From assembly GCF_932274485.2 (NCBI RefSeq), contig NC_065887.2, positions 12,992,001-13,056,000 of the forward strand: a stretch of DNA of 64,000 nucleotides. The letters run 5' to 3'. The notes beneath the pieces are model-generated. The model saw only the letters and a program-made list of their open reading frames with translations, had not been told where the DNA came from and ran no database searches. Within the stretch, counting starts at the first letter, position 1. The number at the start of each line of letters is the position of its first letter. The stretch is from Patella vulgata (taxonomy: Eukaryota > Mollusca > Gastropoda > Patellidae). Both the position numbers and the translations under genes were made by a program. Below, piece after piece: positions 1 through 10,512 of the stretch.

Positions 1-314
1 AAATGTGATATGGCGTCAGTATATTCAATTGCACTTTTTACTCCATTTAACAGTTTGATTTTTAGATCATTAATAGATTCTTCTACTCTTTTATATTTTC
101 GTCTTTTAGGGGGCAATCGTCCCCCGTTATCCAATTGAACTATTGTATTTTCAGTAAAAGTCTGCTGGTGCTATTGGGTTTCGTATTTTTAACTCTGTAC
201 TTATACCCCAAATTAACTAAATTTTGACCTCCTTGAGAATTAGGAATAAACCCTATGCGAACTTGAGCCATTTTAAAAGATATAATGTAATTGGGGCTTC
301 GTTCGTTTCTGGGG

Positions 315-362
315 TTTTACGTCCACTTCCACCTAAGGTGATATCGTAGACAAGTTGTAATT
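315..362 (-). repeat. SINE-C tail fragment
   Basis: Matches the 3' end of the SINE-C family ('cttccacctaaggtgatat', 'cgtagacaag'). The rest of 1-640 is AT-rich DNA in which I see no gene or other clear repeat. Confidence 0.5.
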
Positions 363-647
363 GGGGGTGACAACTATCCTTATATAATGATAGTGAGTTT
401 CTAATCATATATTTGATTGATTTATGAGTACTGTCTGAATGAAAGGTAGGTGAATAATATTTAAGATACCCGTTAACCGATGACACGTGAACTTAACTTA
501 TATATTTGAATCATTAAAATAATTAAATTTTAACTAGGTGAACAGTACTAATAAGGATACAGTCTATAATCCTTTGTTTACTTAAATTTTCACAACACTA
601 CCCTACAACACCAGTTGATTGGGGGGCACAGTGAGATTAAACCTTTG

Positions 648-790
648 CTAATCCTCCATCCTGCACCATTAACAAGTTGAAACAATGCTGAAAAATCCCT
701 GGGATCTTTCTCGACCAACACCAGAAACACACCCGGTCCTCCTGGTTAGTGTACCAGCAACTTACTCAATGAGCCATGCCAGCTCCCACA
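648..790 (-). repeat. SINE-A head fragment
   Basis: Reverse-strand match to the first half of SINE-A, from 'catcctgcacca' through 'ctttctcgacca' to the tRNA-like head ('ctcctggttag', 'actcaatgagcca'). It lies in the TYW5 intron ahead of exon 851. Confidence 0.6.
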
Positions 791-850
791 AAGGGAAGAA
801 GCCTATCTGTTTTTTAAATTAAATTGTAACTTTGTTTTGTGTTATTTCAG

Positions 851-2378
851 AATGAGAAGTATTATTTGAGAGCTTTGGGGGGAGATCCGAGAAAGGATGT
901 AGCTGATATCAAACAACAGTTTCCCCAACTGGCAACAGATATCAATTTCCCTAATCTCTTTGAGGAGCATCAGTTCTTCTCAAGTGTTTTACGTATAGCC
1001 TCAAAATCAACTCAATTATGGACACACTATGATGTAAGTTATAACTTAGGACTGGACTCATTTAAGAAATTTCGTTGTCTTCATTAGCCCAGTCAGTGAC
1101 AAAAAAAAGGATGCTAAACCACATTTAGAATCAAATGAAATGAAATGGGGTTTAATGTCCTACTATTCTGCTCCTAACTGGGCTAATGAAGACGGGCATA
1201 CACCATACAGTGTGCTATGAGGGAAATTTTTCCCGAACAGCGGCACTACCGCATACTCTTATCTCGAATTCCAACTGTCAAGGGATCTTTTACGTGTATG
1301 CCAATGTGTACAGGGGGCCTCGTTTTTTTTACCCCATCTGAACAACTAGACAGCTGTCCTTGCCCATTTAGAATAACTTGATAATCATTTATGTCAGTAA
1401 TGCATCAGCAAGTATAAATATTATTTTTATGTTTTCACAGATAATGGATAACATGTTAATACAAGTGTCAGGTGAAAAGCGAGTTGTTTTATTCAGTCCA
1501 ACAGATGCTAATTATTTATATTTAAACGGTAAAGTCATTTTAATTATAGTTTTGGGAGAGGGTGTTACCAATTGATATAAACAAATGCCAAATCCTCATC
1601 AAACTTCGCTGGTGGGGGGAGGGTTGGGTGGCCGTATGGTTAGTGCATGCACGTTGTATCATAAAGTCTGTCATTGAATCAACTGGCGTGGTTTCAATTC
1701 CCTGGTTGTATGTGACACCCGCGGGGGGTTTCTCCGGGTCCTCCGTTTTCCTCCCATGGCTAAAGACCCCTATGCGCAAGCAAATTATTGAAATAAAATT
1801 GATCCGTGTGTTAGTCCCAAAATGACCTAGTTTGTGTCAAGTGAATGTTAAACCCCATTTCTCTCTCTCTCAAACTTCGTGAACATAATAAGATGAAAAT
1901 ATATTTGCTACAATGACCTTTTAGACTTTTGGATCATTGACCAGAGAAATCTCAGTGCCTAGCCACACAAATTCTTATTATCAATGGCAAAGGGGCCAGT
2001 GAATCCATGTCCAATTTAAACATGTCTGAAGTGAGCAGTCACAATAACATGTGCCTTTTAGATCATAAAGTCTGTCATTGATTCAAGTGGCATGGTTTTG
2101 ATCCAAAGCATGTGCCTAACCCTGAGGATTTTCTCCAAGTCCTAAAAACACCTGCTGTATCATAAGGTCTGTCATTAAGTCGACTGGCGTGATTTTTGAT
2201 TCCCCAGTTGTACGTGACAAGAAGTAGAGTCGCCTATCCAACCTCATGGGTTTTCTCTGTGTCCTCCGGTTTACTCCCACTGCTAAAGGCCCCTATTCGC
2301 AAGTGATTTATTGAAATAAAATTGGACCATATGTTGGTCCCGAAATGATCTAGTTTGAGTCGAGTGGACGTTAAACCA

Positions 2379-2416
<38 letters not shown>

Positions 2417-4214
2417 AAGACACCTACATCCAAGATTTATGAAATGATCTAGGTTGAGTCGAGTGGACTTAAACCACACCTACATCCAAGATTTATTGGA
2501 ATGAAATTGCACCATATGTTAGTCCCAAGGGACCTAGTTTGTATTGAGTGGATGTTAAACCCCACTTCTCTCTCTCTGTGTATTAACAGGTGATAAATCT
2601 GAAGTATTAGATATAGATAATCCTGATACAGGTAGATATAGTGAATTTAATAAAGCTGTAAGATATGAATGTATTTTACGACCTGGGGATGTTCTTTTTA
2701 TACCAGGTTAGTTTTTTTATTATAATTTTAATTAAAGTAGCTCAGTCTCTTAACTCAATATCATCCAAAGTATTCAATATTGAAAACCAAATTATTTGTT
2801 AAATTTCAATCAACATTGATGTTGTGATCTTACCTGGTAAAGATCGGCTTTTACCATTGGTACACGAATCGTGTACTATAATGCATTTCGGCACCATTTG
2901 TAACAAGGGACTGGAACAACGAGGCTAGACATACTCCACAAGTCATGTCAAACGGTGACATCATATTCTTATCTGCAGAGCATGTGCAATAGACTGGAAT
3001 AACCAGATGCTAGAGATTGCCATTCTATTGAGACTTCTGGCATATTTTGCGGAACATAACTGATCTGAAATTAGAGTAAAAACAGAAACAATTGAATGTA
3101 AATCAGTTTATGTACATTCAGATTACATTATTATATGCGTTGTGAACCGTTTGTGTCAATTTCTAGGTTGCCAATATTAGCGATTTTGCTCCTTTAAAAT
3201 CCAATAGATTATATATGATTATGATTATTTACATATATTTACATATATTTACATATGAAGTAGAAGCTACTTCTTTAACATTCATGTATTTTATAGTGGA
3301 TTAGTTACATCATTACCATATTTTTGTTCCAATTAAATGAATATTATCTCATTAAATGAAATGGAGTTTAACATCCTACTTTTCTGCACGGACTGGGCTA
3401 CAGAAGACTGACATACGCCATACAGTGTGCTATGATAGAATTTTTGCCAAGACATTCAATATGTTTTTTACATGCATGATAAGTTGTACACAAGACCTCT
3501 GTTTTTTGTTCCGTCCTGCACTATTGACACGGGAAAACCACGCTGGAAAATCTTTGGGAACTTTCTTGGCCAACACCAGAATCGAACCCAAGACCTCTTT
3601 GTTACTAGGGGGGGTGGATGGCAGAATGGTTAGCAAGTGCCTGTCACTGAGTCAACTGGTGTGGTTTTGAATCCCCGGTTGTACGTGACAAGGAGTAGGG
3701 ACGGTCACCTGTTCAACCTCGTGGGTTTTCTCTGGGTCCTCTGGTTTCCTCCCACTGCTAAAGACCCCTACGCGCAAGCGAATTATTGAAATAATAATAA
3801 AAAAATTAAACCATATGTTAGTCCCAAAATGACCTAGTTTGTGTCGAGTGGACGTTAAACCCCATTTCTCTCTCTTTCTCTTTGTTACTATAAATTGAGT
3901 CAGCAGAATTGAAAGACCTATTTTGTAAAAGAGTTTTGTTTGGTTTTTTTTCAGCTTTATGGTTTCATAATGTGATATCTCTAGACTTTGGTATAGCTGT
4001 GAATGTGTTTTGGAAACATTTAGATGATATAATGTATGATAAAAAAGATCCATACGGAAACAAGGATCCATTACCTGCTCAAAGAGCTACGCAGATATTA
4101 GACCGTGCTCTAAAAACTTTAGATGAACTACCCGAGGAATATAGAAATTTTTTCGCAAGAAGGTTAATGTCTAGAATAGAGCGAAAGACTTTTTTGAAGC
4201 CACCCGACAGTTAA
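851..4214 (+). CDS. TYW5: TYW5, tRNA wybutosine-synthesizing protein 5 (JmjC hydroxylase), C-terminal four exons
   Basis: Fe(II)/2-oxoglutarate JmjC oxygenase that hydroxylates wybutosine precursor yW-72 at position 37 of tRNA-Phe. Four exons are readable: 851-1033, 1441-1528, 2590-2706 and 3955-4214, each with AG/GT borders and matching phase, ending in TAA. The joined reading closely follows human TYW5: 'DPRKDVADI', 'WTHYD', 'RVVLFSP', 'YLYL', 'IDNPD', 'RYEC', 'GDVLFIP', 'ALWFHNVIS', 'VFWKH', 'YGNKDP', 'LPEEYR'. Iron ligands are visible as the HxD of WTHYD and the later His of LWFHN. The N-terminal part (about 100 residues in human) is not here and must lie upstream of position 1. Introns hold SINE-A, SINE-B and MITE copies. 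An AATAAA-like site follows the stop closely, near 4217. Confidence 0.93.
1132..1372 (-). repeat. SINE-A copy in TYW5 intron
   Basis: Begins with the family tail seen in reverse ('gaaatgaaatggggtttaat') and continues through the conserved 'gggctaatgaagacgggcat' body to 'gctgtccttgccc'. The tRNA-like head is missing, so it is 5'-truncated. Confidence 0.8.
1608..1872 (+). repeat. SINE-B, near full length
   Basis: The tRNA-like head starts 'ttgggtggccgtatggttag' (A-box) with a B-box 'ggtttcaattccctgg'. The core 'ctccgggtcctccg' and the 3' end 'gttaaaccccatttctctct' follow. It lies in TYW5 intron 2. Confidence 0.85.
2060..2582 (+). repeat. Cluster of SINE-B pieces
   Basis: A partial copy (about 2060-2155), a better copy (2154-2416) ending in a long CT run, then two tail-only pieces to 2582 that each repeat the 'gtcgagtgga' 3' end. 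The CT tail touches the acceptor of TYW5 exon 2590, so the SINE tail may act as the polypyrimidine tract of that intron. Confidence 0.7.
2732..3197 (+). mobile_element. MITE-1 copy, about 466 bp, in TYW5 intron 3
   Basis: Starts 'ttaaagtagctcagtctct' and ends as the inverse 'agcgattttgctcctttaa', giving imperfect terminal inverted repeats of about 18 bp. The interior carries the near-palindrome 'ggtacacgaatcgtgtac'. Two other full copies lie at 31568-32082 and 47207-47692. No coding capacity, so it is non-autonomous. Confidence 0.75.
3350..3610 (-). repeat. SINE-A copy
   Basis: Reverse-oriented tail 'aaatgaaatggagtttaaca' and body matching other copies up to 'ctttcttggcca'. It is followed at once by a SINE-B copy in the opposite orientation. 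Confidence 0.75.
3606..3886 (+). repeat. SINE-B copy
   Basis: Head 'ggatggcagaatggttagca', B-box region 'tttgaatccccgg', core 'ggtcctctggtttcctccca', end 'gttaaaccccatttctctct'. Part of the head is deleted. Confidence 0.85.
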
Positions 4215-4279
4215 AAATAAATTGCTCATGTTATACTTGAAGAGTTATAAGTTGTTATTATTATAAGTTAAAATTAGAG

Positions 4280-4494
4280 ATGCAGTTGAGTGTGGTGTGC
4301 AGAGGGCCTGGCAAGGGACAACGTATAGTCGTTCAGATGGGACAAAAAAACAAGGTCTCGTGTACACATTGGTATGCATGTAAAAAATCCCTGGGCAGTT
4401 GAAATTCGAGCAAAATTTCCCTCATAGTAGGCTACACTGTATGGTGTATGCCCGTCTTCATTAGCCCAGTCGGAGCAGAACAGTAGGACATTAA
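4280..4494 (+). repeat. SINE-A copy interrupted by a TTAA-inserting element
   Basis: Forward SINE-A body ending 'agtaggacattaaa', cut at its terminal TTAA by the element at 4495-5265. The family's ATTTC tail is not found on the far side, so only the TTAA target is left there. Confidence 0.75.
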
Positions 4495-5265
4495 ACCCAT
4501 AGGCGTACGGGCTCAATGACTGTTAGGGGGGCAAAACTAGAAATGCCCGAAAAATTTGGGTTAGCCCCCCACCCCCAGCTGACTCGAATTCCAATCAACC
4601 AATCAGTCGTTTACAGTTCACAGAGGCAGGGGACCGTAAGAAGAAAATTTTGAAAATTTAACTGCGGCAAAAGCATTTTCCTGCTATTTCAGCCCTTGAA
4701 TACAGCAACTTCAATGTGGTCCAATATAACATATAACTACCTGAGGTGGCTGACCCGAATCACAAACAAACAACCAATCATCACAGGGTATGGGGGACTC
4801 GCCCTCCTGGAGAAAATTTTGAAAATGTAATCGATCACAAATGCGTTTTTCTGCTATTCTAGCCCGTGAGTTAAGGCAACTCCAAACTTATCCAATGGTT
4901 TTGTAACCGAAATCCCTTTTAATGCCGACCTGAATTCCAACCATCCAATCAGACTGTAACAGCTGCATTCACAAATAATAATCGATGACCGAAAATGTTG
5001 TACAAAGTAGAGTGACTGCAGACAAAATGTTTTAATTCATAGTCAATTCAGTATAAATTCGGGCTATTCCATTAAAAAAAAAGTAAAATTGGTGTTTTAT
5101 TAGATTTCACCCATTTCGGGCACTTTATTTTGCCAACTAGATCAAATAATAATTTTTTGTTTTCACTTTACCCATCTGCCTGAAAAGTCAGATTGCCCAA
5201 AAGTTAGGGGGGAAGCTGCCCCCCACCCCCCGGTCCCCCTGTCCTTCTCGCTCTTACGCCTATGG
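4495..5265. mobile_element. piggyBac-like MITE, 771 bp, flanked by TTAA
   Basis: Inverted ends: left 'ccataggcgtacgggc', right the inverse 'gctcttacgcctatgg'. TTAA stands directly outside on both sides (4491-4494, 5266-5269), the target-site hallmark of piggyBac-type transposons. The left end has two extra bases before the match. The interior has no transposase. A diverged second copy of the interior lies at 36855-37275. Family assignment is inferred from ends and target only. Confidence 0.6.
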
Positions 5266-5859
5266 TTAAACAATATAAAAACATTTTTATTTTCAAAAAA
5301 TTTCATCATTTCTCATAAAATGAAAAAATATCATAAGAAAAATAAAATTTCATTATTTCTCATAAAATGATCATAAAATGAGACAAAAATGTTTTTCAAA
5401 GTATAAAATTAACCATAAATCGCTACTGCCAATAATAAATTTCTATACTAATAAATCCAGATGTGAATAAGAAAATCATCCAGGCATTTTATGACCCCCA
5501 GCTTGCAGCTCACAATGGCTGAACACTAAAACTAAAAAGTTATTTATTATCAGTGCAGATATATAATAAAAACGTAATATTTGATAATGATAAAAACATA
5601 AAAAGTCATGAAATGTGATAAAAACATTATAAAATTTGTTTGAAAAATATCATCAAAATCTTAAAATTCCACTAGAAGCTTTCATAAAAATATAAATTTT
5701 TGACAAAAATCTGTGTACCGTCCCTGTAAGCCATTTGATTTCATTTTCATTTCGATTGTGATGTTGGTTTTCACTTCGAAAACTGTGGAAATTTCAGTCA
5801 TTTTGAGACTTAATTCAAAGTTGTTTTTTTATATGGTCACCTGTGATAGGGTGTGGATT

Positions 5860-6262
5860 TGCTGTTTATCCAATTCCAACTATAAGAAGGGGACTATTAA
5901 AATATGTTTGTCTGTCCATCACACGTTTAGGGACATAATAACTCCCTTTCTTATAATTGAGCTAGAATGTTCAAACTTTGTGTAGGGGTTTATTAGGCCA
6001 ATGCCTTGACTGAGTTTGATGATGAGCATTTTCTGTTTAGGCTAAGCAGAGATACGCAATATGATTGGTCGATGCTATGGGATAGAGCAACTTTGTTTTT
6101 AATTAAGTCCGGGTAATGAAACTTGGTGTATAGTTTCATTATATCCATACCTTGACTAAGGTCTATAATGAACATTTTCGACTCAAGTTAAGCAGAGTGA
6201 TAAGCAATTTTATTGGTCGAGACTTTGCATCACGATTTTAACTTGAGTCTAGTTCCTGTGAA
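5860..6262. repeat. Interspersed repeat with an internal tandem of about 125-140 bp
   Basis: Two diverged units follow each other. Each has 'ccttgactga' or 'ccttgactaa', then a 'gagcatttt'-like stretch, 'aagcagag' and 'ttggtcga'. No coding sequence. The stretch 5270-5860 is very AT-rich with many 'cataaaa' runs and no gene. Confidence 0.5.
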
Positions 6263-6746
6263 CTTCAAGAAAATCTGCATCTCTAGCTTATTAAATTTGT
6301 AGATTGATTAATTACCTATAGCAGGGCGGGCAGGTTCACATGCAGTAACAAATTAGTTCATTTTTTCTACTAATTAAATGGAGTTATCTAAAGAACATGA
6401 GTTATCTCCCATACACTTTACAGAGGAACTGACAATGGCTGCAAGTTTTAGACAGAAGAATACGTTCAACTTTCTCGCATAACACCTGGATCGAACCCGA
6501 CCCCCTGGTTAGCAAGAAGAATTCAGTCAGACAAACAAATGATGATCCGAATATAATTTTAGTATTTATTATATTTTATTTTCAAACTTAACAAATCATT
6601 GAAAAACAATATGTACATATCAACTCGGATAACTGTATCAATAACAAAACATATCATAGTCTCTCCTACTGTTATACTATTGAGTTTTATTCTTTTCAAC
6701 AATCACCTAATTTGCACCATAAGAGGAATTCCAGCCAGGGTCTACA

Positions 6747-7322
6747 CTAAGTTAAAATATATAACACAATAGTTAACAAATATAGTCTATTCATTGTCTG
6801 TACAGCTGCAGATTGGAGGTCGTCTTCTTTTCTAACATGATCCCGGTAGACGTTACGTTTTGGTGGAAAAATATACACGTCTCTCATTTGATCTTGTTTT
6901 GTCCTTTCGGCGTCACATCCGGGATTAGATATTGGTATGCAATTCATTAAACCATTAAAACAGCGACATAAATTACAATCAGATTTTACCCACACACCGT
7001 GCATTAATCGTCCACATGGCTTCTTAACATTTTTATGTTCACAACGACGTCCATAAAAATTCTTTGGGCATTGACAAAAGCTTCCCATAATACACCGCCC
7101 GCCATTTAAGCAACAGCTTGTAGAAGATTTACTGGAATTAAACATCCGAATTATTTCTACGTGTTGTTGAATTTTCTTGGGAATAATGTCACCATGATGA
7201 TATCGTATCTTTACAGTCTTTGTTGAAATTTGCAGCCATCTTGGAACATCTTGTGTTTGTCTGGTTTCGACGAACTGGATTACCATGGCAACAAACATTA
7301 GACATGTGATAATCTTATCCAT
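6747..7322 (-). CDS. EGF-CFC family protein (Cripto/Cryptic/oep-like), copy 1
   Basis: 191-residue intronless ORF from a true ATG. The N-terminus (about 1-20) is hydrophobic and reads as a signal peptide. An EGF-like domain at 70-94 has six cysteines, starting 'CCLNGGRC' and ending 'FYGRRCEH' as in Cripto. The CFC domain at 103-136 has six cysteines and keeps the H108/W111 pair (HGVW) equivalent to the ALK4-contact residues of mammalian Cripto. The C-terminus (180-191) is hydrophobic and fits GPI anchoring. EGF-CFC proteins are cell-surface co-receptors for Nodal-type TGF-beta ligands through type I receptors. The position that carries O-fucosyl-Thr in Cripto is Arg (R76). Close paralogues lie at 10513-11079 and 28283-28855. 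Poly(A) signal on this strand at 6575-6580. Confidence 0.92.
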   Translation of the reverse strand: MDKIITCLMFVAMVIQFVETRQTQDVPRWLQISTKTVKIRYHHGDIIPKKIQQHVEIIRMFNSSKSSTSCCLNGGRCIMGSFCQCPKNFYGRRCEHKNVKKPCGRLMHGVWVKSDCNLCRCFNGLMNCIPISNPGCDAERTKQDQMRDVYIFPPKRNVYRDHVRKEDDLQSAAVQTMNRLYLLTIVLYILT

Positions 7323-7407
7323 GGTAAAAATTGTGTATTTCGTGTTTATCTGTCACTTGATTCACGAATGGAACAGTTTTATAATATTTTACTAAAAAAA
7401 TTCTTTA

Positions 7408-7484
7408 TTTATATACCTTCTTCTTAGTGTGGCAGATTTCGTTCACGTGCCAATCACAGCTCAATCTGTTGATTAACTCACGTG
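7408..7484 (-). promoter_or_regulatory. Putative promoter of EGF-CFC copy 1
   Basis: Read on the - strand: CACGTG (7479-7484), CCAAT in inverse form (7450-7454) touching a second CACGTG (7444-7449), then TATATAAA (7408-7415), about 90 bases before the ATG. The same order and spacing recur before copy 3, which supports function. Confidence 0.6.
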
Positions 7485-7769
7485 AATAACTAATGGTGGG
7501 AAATGGCAGAGCTCGTTGCTCAGATTAAAAGAATCTGATGACGTGATTAGATGATCAAGAAAGGTATTAAAAGTAATTAAAAGACAAAACGACATACTTA
7601 GGTATCTCATCTACTAATTTAAATTGATCCATTTGTGTGGTGAAAACTGAACTTTGAAGTGTAAATTAATATTAAAAGATTTGTTTGAGATGTTTTAAGA
7701 CAAGATAATCTTCACAATACAAACAGATTTTAAGGAAATAATCGCACAAGCAGTTTTTTATAAGAAATG

Positions 7770-8058
7770 ATTCACAAGCCCAGCCATGTGGTTTTTACTT
7801 CGAGAAGTTCACTTTTCCCAACTGGTTTTTTTCTGTATATGGATTGACGATACCAAACACCAATCAGCTGCACGCCAATGCGTACACGGTACCTCGATTA
7901 TTCGTCCTTTCAGAACGACTTTACGTTGTCCCTTGCTATGTCCCTCGACCTGCACCACTGACAAAGCGAACCTCACCGGAAAATCTCAATAAACTTTCTC
8001 GGCCAATTAGGAACCTTCTGGTTAGCGAACCAACGTCTTACGCACTGATCCACGGTTG
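7770..8058 (-). repeat. Degenerate SINE-A
   Basis: Pieces of the family are readable in reverse: 'cctcgattattcgtcctttc', 'ctgcaccactgacaa', 'ctttctcggccaa', 'tggttagcgaaccaac' and 'gtcttacgcactgatccac'. Any open frame here is incidental. Confidence 0.65.
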
Positions 8059-8670
8059 CTCCTAATTGACTTATAAGAAGGATGCCTATGCAGTAAACAG
8101 CCAACTTTTCACGCCTATGCCATAAAGCAATCCATTCGGGATTCAAATAAAATCATTACTTTTTCTTAGAATTCCATTTCATTATTCTCCATTTGTCAAG
8201 TAATTGACTTATAAGAAGGATTCCTCAACAGTAAAAAACACACACTTTTTCAGTTCTCTGCCATACACCAAACCATTTTGCTTTTCGAGCTTGAATTACG
8301 AGACAGGTCGTGTTTCGTTATTCGGGATTCATATTTTGAATAACGAATAACACGACAGAACGTGCTTCGTTATTCGGGATTCAAATGATGATTATTTTTT
8401 TAGAATTGTTATATCATTCTTGTAAATTTGTGAAGTAATCTGGTTTTTAAATTTATTTAATTGACTTGTAAGAAGGATGTATCAACAGTTTAAAAAAATC
8501 TTTTCACTTCTATGTCATAAAATAATCCATTTTGTTGTTCGAGTTTGATTCCAATTTTGAATACCGAATAACGAGACAGTCTATTTCGTTATTCGGGATT
8601 CAAATAAAATTATTATTTTTTCTTAGAAACTTCATAACATTATTGTCCATTTGTCAAGTAAACTGGTGTT
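8056..8670 (+). repeat. Three diverged tandem units of about 200 bp with the TTCGTTATTCGGGATTC motif
   Basis: Each unit carries 'attgacttataagaagga', a middle with 'ttcgttattcgggattc', then 'ttttcttagaa' and 'ccatttgtcaagtaa'. Inverted pieces of the same unit lie at 8930-9040 and 9570-9790, so the whole 8.0-9.8 kb region is a broken inverted array. No protein is encoded. Confidence 0.65.
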
Positions 8671-9569
8671 TTTTATTAGGCACGTGACCCTACTTCTTGC
8701 CACGTACAAGTATGGATCGACACCACGCCACTTGACACAATGGCAAACCTTATCATCTAAAGCCGACCCCCCCCCCCCCCAACAGGGATATACAATTTGC
8801 AAGAAAACATAATAATTATGAATCAATCCAGAATAACAAAACCCATTTTCTCTCATGAATCGTTACTCAAACTTGAAATACAAAATAGCCTCATTTATGA
8901 CACAGGAGTAATAAGTGTGTTTTATTGACTGCGGAGGCATCCTTCCTGTAAGTCAGTTGAACAAAAAAAAGGCCATAGTTTACTAGACAAATGGACAACG
9001 ATGATATGAAATTTTAAGAAACAATAATAATATCTTAGTTATGTATATGTTTAATTTATTGATTTATTCGCATGGCTACCATATGTTGCATATCATAATA
9101 AATATGGTTGATTAAGTTACCAGGAAACAGAATGCAACAATAAAATTTCACGGTAACGGGTATATAGAGTTAAACGAACTATACAATTGCGCATCGACGG
9201 ACGGACTTCGAGTTTTTACAAGACTTCACAATTCATGGTGGGTTCCTGGATAATACGCTCGTCCTTGGGTAAGCCATATCAGCATCTCTCGTTCTATTAT
9301 TTAAGCAAGTACTATCTTGAAGTGGCATTCATTAATTATTAACTATTTGTCCGATGTTGCCCGGATAGCGCTCAGTGACGGCTCCTTATAGGAGTTTTGT
9401 GAAACAGAATGTCGTAGTATAAACCCGAAACAGGCATGTCACTACCCGGCTCGAGCCAATGATTGATGATCAAGGATGATCAAAGCAATCACGTCGTATT
9501 TCCACTCAATGATAGATAGTAGTATGTCGAGAGACCGAGGGGCACTTATTAAGGGGTGGCTTCTTTTTA

Positions 9570-9790
9570 ATGGATTGTTCTATTACATAGAAGTGAAAAG
9601 AGTGGTTTCTTTTATGTTGAGGCATCCTTCTTATGAGTCAATTAAATAAAAGCAAAGCAAGTTATTTGACAAATGGACAATAACAATATGAAATTTCTAA
9701 GAAAAATAATAACTGTATTTCAATCTCGAATCACGAAACATGTTCTGTCTCGTTATTCGTTATTTAAAATTCAAATCCCGAATAACGAAA
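9570..9790 (-). repeat. Inverted unit of the 8.1-kb array
   Basis: Contains 'catccttcttatgagtcaat', 'tttgacaaatggacaataa' and 'aatcccgaataacgaa', the reverse complement of the 8056-8670 unit. A shorter inverted piece is at 8930-9040. Between them (9040-9570) I see no gene. Confidence 0.6.
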
Positions 9791-10027
9791 AAGGCTCAGG
9801 TGAAGGAGTCAGAACGACAAAACTTTGCTCGTTTGTTATTCTGGGTCACGGTGTGTTACCCTTTAAGAAGCAAAAAAAAAAACAAGTTCGTAAAAATTTA
9901 TAGCCCGAGGTGCATGTATCTTATTTCCCTATCTCTATTCTTATTAGGTCGTTGTAGGCTATAACATACCAACAGAGAGAAAGGGGGGGGGGGGTGTTTG
10001 TGCGTGTGTGTGTGTGTGTGGGGGGGG

Positions 10028-10230
10028 GGGGGGTAACTCCCACTCAACACAAACTAGGCCATTTCAGGGCTAACATATGGTTCATATTTATTTCAATAAA
10101 ACCACGACGTTAGGCAGACAACCCTACTCCTTGTCCCATTCAGGGGAGGAACGCAACCACGCGACTTGACTCAATGGCAGACCTTGTGATTTCACGCGCA
10201 TGCGTTAAACCACTACCCCCCCCCCCAAAA
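10028..10230 (-). repeat. SINE-B copy, with poly-G and GT runs at its tail
   Basis: Reverse-strand 'cactcaacacaaactaggcc', 'ccctactccttgtc', 'gacttgactcaatggcagac', ending in a C-run at the head. The G-rich and GT-rich stretch at 9978-10035 replaces the usual GA tail. Confidence 0.75.
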
Positions 10231-10512
10231 AAAAACACCCAAAAAACCACCAAAATAGAACAAAGCTAACACAAATAATAAGATATGGGACGCAAATCAA
10301 GTATATTTAGTATTTATTATAGTTTATATTCAAACTTAACAAAACATTGATAAAACGATATATACATATCAAGTGGAATAACTGTATCAGTAACAAAACG
10401 TATCATAGTCGCTCCTACTTAATTATCAAAATATAGGCTAAGAGTATTACTCTTTTCAATTTTCAACAATCAATAACTATCACCACAATATTAATTCTTG
10501 TCATGCTATATA

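Noticed and set aside
839-850. TYW5 exon starting with MLFQ
   Set aside because: Those codons are the intron acceptor tract. The exon starts at 851.
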